This document shows positions 16,319 through 23,990 of a DNA stretch of 55,424 bases, piece by piece. The translations under genes were made by a program, and so were the position numbers. Source of the DNA: Desulfobacula sp. (lineage in GTDB: Bacteria; Desulfobacterota; Desulfobacteria; Desulfobacterales; Desulfobacteraceae); assembly GCF_014237455.1 (NCBI RefSeq), contig NZ_JABZFL010000076.1, forward strand, positions 1 through 55,424. Reading direction: 5' to 3'. The notes under the pieces were generated by a model, which saw only the letters and a list, made by a program, of their open reading frames with translations, was not told the origin of the DNA and searched no databases. Positions within the stretch are counted from its first letter, which is position 1. Each line of letters opens with the position of its first letter.

Positions 16319-17887
16319 TTAGATGATATCAGGCTGTTTTATGATCTGTTCCAGGTCATTAAATCCTATCTCGCCGTGATTCAATACTACCCTTGAAAAT
16401 TTCTTCAAATTATTTTTTCCATAACGTTGGAACAGCGCTGTAAATTTTTGTAGTCCCATTGTGTAGCACAATTGGTATCCCGGATTCAATGAATATTTCC
16501 GGGCTGATGCTCTGGCCTGTTCCATGGTCATACCGGTTCTATTTAAATACTCAATTGCCGTTGATAAATTCATGGAGCCGGTTTGAATCCCTATGTCAAC
16601 TTTACCCCTGATGGCTCTCCACAACCGTCTTTTGGCCAGCATCAGGCTGTCCTGTGGGCCGGATAAATAGCCTTCCTGAAACAGCATCACTTCACTAAAA
16701 CAGGCCCACCCCTCATAAAAGACAGGCTGCTCCACTGCTCGAAGCACGGGCGATTTTAGACTCCACCTTGTGATATCCAGCAGATGGTGTCCCGGCCAGG
16801 TCTCATGGGCCGACAGTATCTGATATTCTTTATGATATTCTTTATGGATCTCCTCTGGATCATGGGCGTTGATGATATAAAATATACCACCTGAAGGGGG
16901 ATGTTCAGGAGGAATACTGTAACTGGATGCTGACCGGATAGCTGCCAGAAATCGCGGTACCGGCATTACCCTGACCGGATTTTTTTGGTACAGTTTATCC
17001 TGCACCAGCCCGGTATCCCTGCAGTGACGGCCCAGACGCAGCACTTCATCACGGTAAACTTCGACAAGCCCATCTTGTCCGAAATTTGGCAATGGAATAG
17101 ATTCATAGGCTGCCTGCCAGGTATCACAACCGAGGTTTTTCGCCTCCCGGTGCAGCCTGGCTGTCATTTTTGTAATCTCAAGATCCAGAATTTCATTCAC
17201 TTGTGGGATATCCATTCCGCAGTTTATATGGCTTTTAACAATACGACCCAATAATCTTTTTGGTAAAAGACACGTTGAGCGTATCTTAAGGGATGCAAGG
17301 ATTTGTTTAAATTGCAAAAGGGCGTCAAGGGCTGGTGAAAGTTCAGGCAGACGTGGCAACAGCGATATGAAATAATCTTGTGTGTCCAGAATCATTTCCA
17401 GACCGAGGTCAAGAAACAGCTTAGGTACATTTTTTAAATTTTGCCCGGCCTGATCTAAAAAATTCGGGAGAGTTTCGGCCCGGCAGTGAGCTGCATCAGG
17501 ATTCTTTGAGTTTAAGGCCTCGGCCAATCCAAGACAGGCAATGCTCAGGTAAAAGGTAGGCTGGGTTTCCCATGTTCTGGTCTCATTCAAATGTTCCTGA
17601 AGGGTATGGACCAGCTTTTTCAGGAGCAGCAGTTCCGCCTGAATAGCATAGTTGGATGCAGATATGTGGGGAAAAAGCTGAACCAGTTTGTTTTCCCAGG
17701 AATACAATCTGCTTATAAAATGGGTGATAAAATCGGGAGAAAACCTGTCCCAGGTCTCCCATTCCGGTTTCACAAGCTGTACTTGGGGGAAATAATAGAA
17801 CTCGTCACTGGCAGATACAACAGGAAAGCTTTCAGCAATTGCCGAAAAGATTTCAGTACTGATTGTTTCAATATTTGAAGACGTCAT
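16319..17887 (-). CDS. DUF885-family metallopeptidase-like protein
   Basis: The 522-residue protein has the zinc motif HETWPGHH at 361-368 and the downstream YEGWACFSE at 391-399, whose Glu would be the third ligand. This is the DUF885 pattern. The long helical N terminus is also typical. No signal peptide is visible, so it should act in the cytoplasm. It is the first gene of a three-gene operon, with 47 bp to the ATP-grasp gene, so a role in processing or trimming a peptide-like product is plausible. Confidence 0.75.
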   Translation of the reverse strand: MTSSNIETISTEIFSAIAESFPVVSASDEFYYFPQVQLVKPEWETWDRFSPDFITHFISRLYSWENKLVQLFPHISASNYAIQAELLLLKKLVHTLQEHLNETRTWETQPTFYLSIACLGLAEALNSKNPDAAHCRAETLPNFLDQAGQNLKNVPKLFLDLGLEMILDTQDYFISLLPRLPELSPALDALLQFKQILASLKIRSTCLLPKRLLGRIVKSHINCGMDIPQVNEILDLEITKMTARLHREAKNLGCDTWQAAYESIPLPNFGQDGLVEVYRDEVLRLGRHCRDTGLVQDKLYQKNPVRVMPVPRFLAAIRSASSYSIPPEHPPSGGIFYIINAHDPEEIHKEYHKEYQILSAHETWPGHHLLDITRWSLKSPVLRAVEQPVFYEGWACFSEVMLFQEGYLSGPQDSLMLAKRRLWRAIRGKVDIGIQTGSMNLSTAIEYLNRTGMTMEQARASARKYSLNPGYQLCYTMGLQKFTALFQRYGKNNLKKFSRVVLNHGEIGFNDLEQIIKQPDII

Positions 17888-17934
17888 TTTTGAATATCAT
17901 ACTTTTAAAAGGGTTCCGTCTGCCGCCAGGCTTA

Positions 17935-17983
17935 ATATAACCTGAGCATCTGCGGCTTGTCCGTCAGCATTTTCTTGTTGAGA
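17935..17983 (-). repeat. attC-like site 7
   Basis: Minus strand: TCTCAAC at 17977-17983, directly abutting the amidohydrolase stop codon, then AAGAAAATG, the core CTGACGGACAAGCCGCAG, and CTCAGGTTATAT. The core is identical to that of site 2. Confidence 0.6.
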
Positions 17984-19567
17984 TTAAATTCTTTCCTTTC
18001 TTCCTGAAAAACTATTCCACAACATTCCCATGAGTCCCATGCCGGTTTCATATTCTTTTCCGTTTAAAAATAATTTTTCCACCTTTAAGGAACGAAGCTT
18101 TTTCGACTCCAGTTTTAAGGGATTATGGTTTAAAATTATCATATCCGCAAGTTTCCCTATTTCCAAGCTCCCGCGTTCTTTTTCATCAAAAGAGGTCCAG
18201 GCCACTTCGTATGTATACATTTTTAAAGCATCCATAATCGAAACAGATTGATCCGGATCATAAGGATGATTACATGCCCCATAGATTCCTTCGATTGGAT
18301 CAGGATGGGTTACGGGTGCATCAGACCCGCCGCTAAGATGTATTCCAGCATTCAAAATAGATTGCAAAGGAGAACTTTCTTTGAGACGTGGGCCAAGGAT
18401 TTCATTTAAATACTCTACAGGTTCTAAGGGGCTTATAAGGAATCCTGGCTGAAGCGTTATTCCAATTCCTAATTCGGCAATTTTTTTTAAATCATCCGGA
18501 AGAATCAGACACGCATGAATAATCGTATGTCGATGATTTTTGCGAGGATAGTCCAGCAGTGCTGTTTCAATTGCTTTTACAGCCCGGGAAACAGCTGCAT
18601 CTCCGATGGCATGCATTTCAATCTGCAAACCAGCACGATTTGCCTTTTTAGCAAATTCAAACACCTCTTTTTCTTTTTGGAAAAAAATGCCACTATTATC
18701 CTGATCATTAGAGTATGGCTCATGTAATGCAGCGTCACATGCACCAAAGCACCCATCAAGAGCTGTAGCAAAACATCCGCCAATGCGGGGCAATTTGCGT
18801 TTTATCACCTTGTCCACTTCCATGGTTTGAAAAAATAATCGTGTTTGGAATCGATTTTTTTTTGCCCTGGCTCTGGCAATCAAACTCACTAGCGTAATAT
18901 CAAGATCTTTGGGAAACCCGATCCCTTCTGTTGCATGAATTAATCCAATCCCTTTTTCTGCCAACAGGTCAAAACTTTTAACTATACTTTTTACAAGATC
19001 CAAAGAGGGAACCAATGATGCGGCATAGTCCGTCCCTGACAGATATGCTTCACTAAACAAATGGCCTTTGTCTTCTATAAAACCTCTCAAATTTTTAACT
19101 TTGTCAGGAAACTTTTCCTGCATTTTTGTATTACAAACTGCTGAGTGCCCATCATAACAGATAATTATCAATGGCATATCAGGACAGACTTCATCCAGTT
19201 CCTGTCTTTCAATCAGACGTTTTTCTTTAACACTGTGTTTAGACACTCCAAAGGCAATAATTGCTTTTAATTTTTTATTCCGGGTCATGTATTTTTGGAT
19301 AATTTCCTGGATTTCTCGAATATCTCTTGCGTCTCTCACATCAAAATAAGAGACCGCAATCAGTGCCCAATTTGAGAAATGCATGTGTCCATCCCCAAAA
19401 GAGGGCAGTAAAACACGATTCCCTAATTCCAATGGTGAATTATGATTTGCATATTCTATGGGTAGAGAATTTCCCAAATAGACAATACGCCCTTTATCCT
19501 CAACAAGATAATTATAAACGGTGTTGTTTTTATCTAGAGATAAAATTTTTCCATGGTAAATGCGCAT
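17984..19567 (-). CDS. amidohydrolase family 3 (YtcJ-like) metal hydrolase
   Basis: The protein matches the YtcJ/amidohydrolase-3 group: an N-terminal composite domain, the first metal motif GDGHMHFSNW, IEMHAIGDAAV, HTIIHACLI, and the C-terminal SGGSDAPVTHPDPIEGIY with the catalytic Asp. GKLADMIILNHNPL is the classic end of an amidohydrolase. Substrates in the family include N-substituted amides. The start at 19567 (MRIYHGKIL) gives 527 residues; the frame is open 24 codons further, but an AAAGGA motif precedes this ATG. The stop codon touches attC-like site 7. Confidence 0.8.
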   Translation of the reverse strand: MRIYHGKILSLDKNNTVYNYLVEDKGRIVYLGNSLPIEYANHNSPLELGNRVLLPSFGDGHMHFSNWALIAVSYFDVRDARDIREIQEIIQKYMTRNKKLKAIIAFGVSKHSVKEKRLIERQELDEVCPDMPLIIICYDGHSAVCNTKMQEKFPDKVKNLRGFIEDKGHLFSEAYLSGTDYAASLVPSLDLVKSIVKSFDLLAEKGIGLIHATEGIGFPKDLDITLVSLIARARAKKNRFQTRLFFQTMEVDKVIKRKLPRIGGCFATALDGCFGACDAALHEPYSNDQDNSGIFFQKEKEVFEFAKKANRAGLQIEMHAIGDAAVSRAVKAIETALLDYPRKNHRHTIIHACLILPDDLKKIAELGIGITLQPGFLISPLEPVEYLNEILGPRLKESSPLQSILNAGIHLSGGSDAPVTHPDPIEGIYGACNHPYDPDQSVSIMDALKMYTYEVAWTSFDEKERGSLEIGKLADMIILNHNPLKLESKKLRSLKVEKLFLNGKEYETGMGLMGMLWNSFSGRKERI

Positions 19568-19740
19568 AACGATAATTATTCCTTTTGCTTTGCTTAGAAT
19601 GGTCATTGAACAAGATAACGTATAATATTTTTCGCACATTTAAAAATTGCAAGATGGTCTCAATTTGGTTAATTTTTTTATATATCAACCAACATGTCTA
19701 ATAAATTGGACTTACTATCTGTGATTCAGCCATATAAAAT

Positions 19741-19938
19741 TTAATTATGAATAATCTTTACCCTTCCCACCAAATCGTTTTCTAAACGGACTTTGATTCC
19801 ATGGGGATGGGAAGGAGATTTGGTCAGAAGAGTTTTTACAATACCTTCGGTAAGAATTCCTGTTCTTTGATCCTTTTTTAATACAATGGAAACTTTTAAA
19901 CCAAGCCATTGGGTCTTATGGCCTGTTTTTGGGGAGGG
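19741..19938 (-). pseudogene. YwbE-family (DUF2196) protein lacking its start
   Basis: The frame encodes LKVSIVLKKDQRTGILTEGI and then SPSHPHGIKVRLENDLVGRV before the stop, which is an almost complete YwbE protein (about 60 residues). The usual first ten or so residues and the ATG are absent. Upstream in frame is an unrelated PSPKTGHKTQW stretch ending at a TAA. The truncation point is close to the GC-rich hairpin beyond attC-like site 8. Function of the family is unknown. Confidence 0.7.
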
Positions 19939-19963
19939 TTACAACGGTCCTGCCCGCACCGCA

Positions 19964-20032
19964 TTCTCGGCGGCGGAGCCGCCGAGAACGTTAAACATCT
20001 ACGGCTTGACCGTAGCATGTTCATTGTTGAGA
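19964..20032 (-). repeat. attC-like site 8 with adjoining GC-rich hairpin
   Basis: Minus strand: TCTCAAC at 20026-20032, then GAACATG, the stem CTACGG/CCGTAG around GTCAAG, then ATGTTTAACGTTCTCG. The GTTCTCG box is also the first arm of the hairpin TTCTCGGCGGC/GCCGCCGAGAA at 19964-19988. The HD-protein stop codon (TAG at 19999-20001) lies inside the stem. Confidence 0.65.
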
Positions 20033-20835
20033 TTTTGTTTTTCAAGATAGGCAAAAACCATATTCGAGATCAGACGAATTTCTTTTGACGGCGGCAGTGC
20101 TTCAAAAATCATTTCCAGGTAACGCCTGGACTGGACAGCCTTAAACGCCGGTCTGAAGTTCAGATCAAATATCCATCCGATTTGCAGTAGTTTAAGATCG
20201 TTCAACGAACTGATTTGGTTGATATCAACTATGGTCTGGTTCATCAGGCACTTTGAAACGGTCTTGGAAATTCCAGGTATGTCCGGGAGGTCCAGTTCAA
20301 TGGTTTTATTCCGGCCCCTGTCTTTTTGGCAGTAATAGTCAGTGACCACACGCCATATGTCGAGTTTATCCGCATCCCGCAACAGCTTGGAAAAAAAGAG
20401 GCAGATCGGTGTTTCTTTTGGCGGGAGTACGGCCCGGTTATGGTAAAGAATAATTCTGAACACCAGACTTTTCAATGATTTTTCCAGAAAGTTGAGCCCC
20501 TTCAATTTTTTTAAAGCCTTGACCCCCAGGATGGCGTGGTTTTCTGATTGTCTGTCCATGAACGTCTGGTACCGGGCATATTGTTCAAACCGGCCGATAT
20601 CATGGAACAAAGCGGTGATTTGTGCCAGACAAAGCTGTTTTTCCCCAAGTCCCAATTCTGTTCCCAGGAATATGATTTCCTGGTATACCCGTTTGGTGTG
20701 TGTCTCTTTCAAGACAATATTTTCTATGTCACTGCCATGTTTATATGAGTCAACAACGGATTGAAACCGTTTTTTACAGGTTTCCACCTGTTCAGGGCTG
20801 ATATGGGGCTTAAAATGAGAGAGGTCAGGCAGCAT
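19999..20835 (-). CDS. HD-domain phosphohydrolase
   Basis: The HD signature is clear: His in ETHTKRVYQEII, then the metal pair in ALFHDIGRFEQYARY, and a later DADKLDIWRV segment with the second Asp. HD-domain proteins hydrolyse phosphomonoesters or cyclic nucleotides; the specific substrate is unknown. The last eleven residues (NLNNEHATVKP) are encoded by attC-like site 8, so the native C terminus may have been replaced. Its ATG lies at the edge of the duplicated scar at 20835-20928. Confidence 0.75.
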   Translation of the reverse strand: MLPDLSHFKPHISPEQVETCKKRFQSVVDSYKHGSDIENIVLKETHTKRVYQEIIFLGTELGLGEKQLCLAQITALFHDIGRFEQYARYQTFMDRQSENHAILGVKALKKLKGLNFLEKSLKSLVFRIILYHNRAVLPPKETPICLFFSKLLRDADKLDIWRVVTDYYCQKDRGRNKTIELDLPDIPGISKTVSKCLMNQTIVDINQISSLNDLKLLQIGWIFDLNFRPAFKAVQSRRYLEMIFEALPPSKEIRLISNMVFAYLEKQNLNNEHATVKP

Positions 20836-20928
20836 TGCACTCAGAACAGTGGATCGTCTTATTGTTTATTGAATTCAAGATTTTTCTACCCTGGGAAAAA
20901 AGAATGCTTGAAAGCCTCTCGTGGTATC
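20835..20928 (-). repeat. scar copied from the 9323-9494 intergenic region
   Basis: Two blocks match: 20835-20867 equals about 9323-9354 (early codons of the TrmO-like gene), and 20867-20928 equals about 9432-9494 (last codons of the UPF0282 gene). The roughly 78 bp between them is missing here. So this is a deleted copy of a gene junction, now placed upstream of the HD gene. Confidence 0.8.
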
Positions 20929-20986
20929 CCCCCCCCTGCCGTCCCCTGTAACAGCCATGTTATAAAAAACTATTTCCCGTCTTGGT

Positions 20987-21355
20987 TTAGTCTGCGTATT
21001 CCGTATTCTGCAGAATCCCAAGTTGCTCAATGGTTCTTTCTGCAACCTTTTTATTTTTAGCAAAAAAGCGTTGCAGACGATCGATAAGCTGTTTTTGTTT
21101 TGTCTTATCATTGGAATAATATTCATGCGATAGCAACTTTTTTGCCCAAGCTAAATTAGATTGCACTTCTTCAGGGATTCGTTCTCCGTCATGACGAACT
21201 GCATCATCTGGGCATACATCGTGACAAACCCCACATCGTATGCACTCGTCTTCTTTTATAAAGGCAATGTCTTCTTCCATCGAAATTGCCTCGACAGAAC
21301 ATTCATCGACGCATGTTTGGCATCCCGTACACAATTCTTTATTTATCCATGGCAT
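20987..21355 (-). CDS. 2[4Fe-4S] ferredoxin with C-terminal helical extension
   Basis: Two CxxCxxCxxxC motifs are present: CTGCQTCVDECSVEA and CIRCGVCHDVCPDDA. The first ends in Ser where Pro is usual. These bind two [4Fe-4S] clusters for low-potential electron transfer. Residues 60-122 form a charged helical tail (many Lys and Glu) not found in minimal clostridial ferredoxins. No obvious redox partner is adjacent. Attc-like site 10 lies upstream, so this gene would head the next cassette-like unit. Confidence 0.85.
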   Translation of the reverse strand: MPWINKELCTGCQTCVDECSVEAISMEEDIAFIKEDECIRCGVCHDVCPDDAVRHDGERIPEEVQSNLAWAKKLLSHEYYSNDKTKQKQLIDRLQRFFAKNKKVAERTIEQLGILQNTEYAD

Positions 21356-21393
21356 TTGGGGTTATCTCCCTTTTTTAATTCTATTTACATTTT

Positions 21394-21442
21394 TTATAAC
21401 ACAAAAATAACCGGTGAAATCCGGTGAATTTTTAAGTTGGGG
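21394..21442 (-). repeat. attC-like site 10
   Basis: Minus strand: CCCCAAC at 21436-21442, then AAATTCACCGG paired with CCGGTTATTTT, loop ATTTCA, and a GTTATAA box at 21394-21400. It lies about 90 bp after the first higA gene. (Number 9 is not used.). Confidence 0.6.
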
Positions 21443-21533
21443 TTTTTAAACATTCCAAATGTGCATAGGCTATTTTGTAAACCCCATTTTTTATTACAAA
21501 CAAAAAAGGCACTGAGGTATTTATATTCGGGAA

Positions 21534-21815
21534 CTAAGCAAATTGAAGCTTAAGCTTTTTACCAAGGGCTACAGCAACGTTTTCCAGAGTTAGAAGTGTT
21601 ATTGAAGAATTTTTAGGATCCAGCAGTCTATCTACTGAAGAACGACTTGTTTTCATCATTTTAGCCAGAGCCGTTTTTGAAATATTACGTAATTCCATTT
21701 CCTGCCGGATCTGATAAGCAAGTATGCGTTTTAAAGCCATTGCTTCAGCTTCTGCCATCAAACCTTCCTCCTGAAGAAAATCATCGAAACTACTTCCAAT
21801 ATGTTTATCTTTCAT
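21534..21815 (-). CDS. higA: HigA-type XRE antitoxin
   Basis: The 93-residue protein has a helix-turn-helix in the second half: LRNISKTALAKMMKTSRSS followed by VDRLLDPKN and TLENVAVALGKKLKLQFA. This is the antitoxin type paired with Gp49-like toxins. It should bind and neutralise the toxin and repress the shared promoter at 22175-22202. It starts two bases after the toxin stop, the inverted toxin-first order typical of higBA. Confidence 0.85.
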   Translation of the reverse strand: MKDKHIGSSFDDFLQEEGLMAEAEAMALKRILAYQIRQEMELRNISKTALAKMMKTSRSSVDRLLDPKNSSITLLTLENVAVALGKKLKLQFA

Positions 21816-21817
21816 CT

Positions 21818-22174
21818 TTAATCCTCCTGATACTGTTTCAATCGTGAAAGAGCTGTTTTTAGCTCGTTCTTAGGAATTTTCTGCGATTTCTTAATAAACC
21901 CGTGTAATAGGATCATGATATTTCCGTCAACAGTGAATAAAACTCTGGCAATTCCATTTGGAACCTTTGATCTTACTTCCCATAAAAAAGGTTTTATTTT
22001 TTCAACCAAAGGCATGCCAAGAGGCCATCCAAACTGAACTGTTTTAATATCTTCCCCAATTGCTTTCTTGTGTGCCAGGGACAATAATTTAAGCCATTTT
22101 CTAACAGGTTCAGCCCCTGAACTGGTTTTATAAAAATGAACTTTTAATTTTATGTCATCATAATCCATATGCAA
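21818..22174 (-). CDS. higB: HigB/Gp49-type mRNA interferase toxin
   Basis: The 118-residue protein matches the phage-derived Gp49/HigB-like RelE superfamily: VHFYKTSSGAEPVRKWLKLL at the N terminus, then WEVRSKVPNGIARVLF, and ILLHGFIKKSQKIPKNEL at the end. Such toxins cleave mRNA on the ribosome. Two in-frame ATGs (22174 and 22168) are possible. The predicted promoter puts the transcript start near 22168, so the mRNA may be leaderless. Confidence 0.85.
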   Translation of the reverse strand: MHMDYDDIKLKVHFYKTSSGAEPVRKWLKLLSLAHKKAIGEDIKTVQFGWPLGMPLVEKIKPFLWEVRSKVPNGIARVLFTVDGNIMILLHGFIKKSQKIPKNELKTALSRLKQYQED

Positions 22175-22202
22175 AGTGTACCAAAATTGGTGCGATTGTC
22201 AA
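22175..22202 (-). promoter_or_regulatory. higBA promoter with operator palindrome (module 1)
   Basis: Minus strand: -35 TTGACA at 22197-22202, 16-bp spacer, -10 TACACT at 22175-22180. The spacer contains the palindrome ACCAATTTTGGT overlapping the -10, well placed for repression by HigA. The toxin ATG begins within a few bases of the expected transcript start. Confidence 0.65.
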
Positions 22203-22303
22203 ATTTTTTATTTGTTGAGTATAATATCAAGCATTCTGCAAAGATAAATAGCCATAGGGCCTTCATCGACTTAAGGCTTTTACTATTCTATGATATTTGT
22301 AAT

Positions 22304-23362
22304 TTAACAGTTTATTTCATCAACTAAATCCAAATAATCATAACCATCAAAATCATCAAAAAATTTCATTTCAATATTTTGGGTTTCATTTTCATATTCA
22401 TCCCAATAGTATCGAGCAAACCAATCCGACTCAACAAAAGTTAAAGGTCTTTTTTTTAAATGGACAAATAAGTGAGGGAATTTTCTGGAAAAATAGAAGG
22501 CTTGATGTTTTACTACTAATAGATTTGCAATTCTTGTTGCTTCTCTATAATCGCTAGCGAAATCAATAATCATTTCTTTAATTAATTTATATGAAAATTG
22601 TAGAGACCCCTGAGCCTCACCTTTTTTCAGATATTTTAAATGCTCTTTATACCAGTAAGTTATAGGTTTTGGTCGTTTGTTATATAAATGTTTTGAAAGT
22701 AAATAATAATTTTCGTAGTGCTGAAGCAATAGGTACTGAATTGTTGTAGAACATGCTTTGGTGTCAGGCCTTCGCCTACAAATAAGACAAAAAGGACCAA
22801 AAGAAGTGAAAGACATTAGTGATTTTTCGATTGCAGATTCAATTCCCGGCCATTTTTTTTCGCGAGAATAAGTCAAGTTAAAAGCTAATAGACCTATTTT
22901 ATTAAAATTATCCTCTTTCTTGATTCTTACTGAAGTTGTCTTGTTTTCTCCTTTAAATCGTCCCTCTCTATTTTGTGCGTCTATGCTTGCCCAATACGGA
23001 GTTTGAGTTTTAATACAAACTACAATAGTAAACACAGGAACCGGCAAGTTATTCCAGTAGTTTATTGTGGCTCTCTTGATACCGGAAAATGTATATTTCC
23101 CGTTAGAATTAAATTTAATTTCAGTTTTTCCCTTAACTTGAATTGCTACTAACTTACCTGTTACTTTTCTGTCTTTTCCCACTATTTCAATGTAAAGATC
23201 TATCCCATAATCTCGCTCTGTCATTTCTCTTACAATCCATTCTTCTGGCAAAGAGTATGTTAAAATTTCGACTGCCCTCCTTTCTATTGTGTGCGTAATA
23301 TTTCTTATAGGAAATTCCATATATCCTTTATTGTGCTGTAAATACCTGAACTTTAGGAGCAT
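22304..23362 (-). CDS. DUF4365-domain protein (PD-(D/E)xK nuclease-like)
   Basis: The N-terminal 170 residues match DUF4365: RRAVEILTYSLPEEWIVRE, then DYGIDLYIEIVGKDRKVTGK and LVAIQVKGKTEIKF. The spaced Asp, Glu and QVKGK give a PD-(D/E)xK-type nuclease site. The C-terminal 180 residues have a Cys pair (CLICRRR) and no recognised domain. DUF4365 proteins are frequent in defence islands and cassettes. An alternative start at 23320 (MEFPIRN) has an AAAGGA just before it. Attc-like site 11 ends only about 30 bp upstream of the longer start. Confidence 0.7.
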   Translation of the reverse strand: MLLKFRYLQHNKGYMEFPIRNITHTIERRAVEILTYSLPEEWIVREMTERDYGIDLYIEIVGKDRKVTGKLVAIQVKGKTEIKFNSNGKYTFSGIKRATINYWNNLPVPVFTIVVCIKTQTPYWASIDAQNREGRFKGENKTTSVRIKKEDNFNKIGLLAFNLTYSREKKWPGIESAIEKSLMSFTSFGPFCLICRRRPDTKACSTTIQYLLLQHYENYYLLSKHLYNKRPKPITYWYKEHLKYLKKGEAQGSLQFSYKLIKEMIIDFASDYREATRIANLLVVKHQAFYFSRKFPHLFVHLKKRPLTFVESDWFARYYWDEYENETQNIEMKFFDDFDGYDYLDLVDEINC

Positions 23363-23390
23363 TAACTAAACTAAACACCTGCAAAAGCAA

Positions 23391-23465
23391 TTCTAACGTT
23401 GCCCTTCACCAGTGGAAACGGAGCGATAGCGGAGTTTCCATCTGTGTGCAAGAGCATTGTTGGGT
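23391..23465 (-). repeat. attC-like site 11 (75 bp, best match to canonical attC)
   Basis: Minus strand: ACCCAAC (RYYYAAC) at 23459-23465 and GTTAGAA at 23391-23397 close a stem in which TGGAAAC pairs with GTTTCCA, CAG with CTG and CAC with GTG, leaving single unpaired A residues on one arm. The loop TCCGCTATCGCTCC resembles that of site 19. Confidence 0.75.
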
Positions 23466-23574
23466 AATATTTAAAGGAGGTTTAACTTGCTCTCCAGTTT
23501 TTTTTGGTCACATCTTGATTAGTGTGTTAACCTGTATAACGCCGTATTTAATTACTAATCAAGACCCCCATTGC

Positions 23575-23928
23575 TTAGATTTCACCCGTGCTGAGTTTCT
23601 CTGCACACCCCACACAGAGGGAGGCTTCGGGCATGATCATCAGTCGTTTATGGGGAATGGGTTCATCGCAGTTCAGGCAAAATCCGAAATCAGGAGTCTC
23701 AATAGAGTCAAGAGCCTTTTTAAGGGCTTTGAGGGTAAGTTTTGATTTTGCCAGAGAAGCCTCATTAATACTTCTGCTGTTAATGGCCTCCATTCGTGTC
23801 AGCCTGCCAATGGCATTATCCGGTGACACTGGTTTTGACAAGTCACCAAAGGTTTCAACGTTCTTTTTCAGGGCCTTCATTTTTCCAATGATGGCCTGTT
23901 TGATCTCTTGTTTCTGGTCTGGATTCAT
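23575..23928 (-). CDS. DksA/TraR-type zinc-finger protein
   Basis: The 117-residue protein has a coiled-coil N terminus and the C-terminal zinc finger CLNCDEPIPHKRLMIMPEAS followed by LCVGC. This matches the DksA/TraR class that binds the RNA polymerase secondary channel. The coiled-coil tip lacks an obvious DxxDxA, so it may be a TraR- or YocK-like regulator rather than classical DksA. It lies 62 bp downstream of the DEAD-box helicase gene. Confidence 0.8.
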   Translation of the reverse strand: MNPDQKQEIKQAIIGKMKALKKNVETFGDLSKPVSPDNAIGRLTRMEAINSRSINEASLAKSKLTLKALKKALDSIETPDFGFCLNCDEPIPHKRLMIMPEASLCVGCAEKLSTGEI

Positions 23929-23990
23929 TGACTTTCAGTGGCCCTTATTCTTCTCTTGATTCATAGGCAGCCGGATTCACAATATCAAAT

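Noticed and set aside
20875-21126. An 83-codon ORF ending GFQAFFFPRVEKS
   Set aside because: It overlaps the ferredoxin gene in another frame, and its end belongs to the copied scar from the UPF0282 gene.
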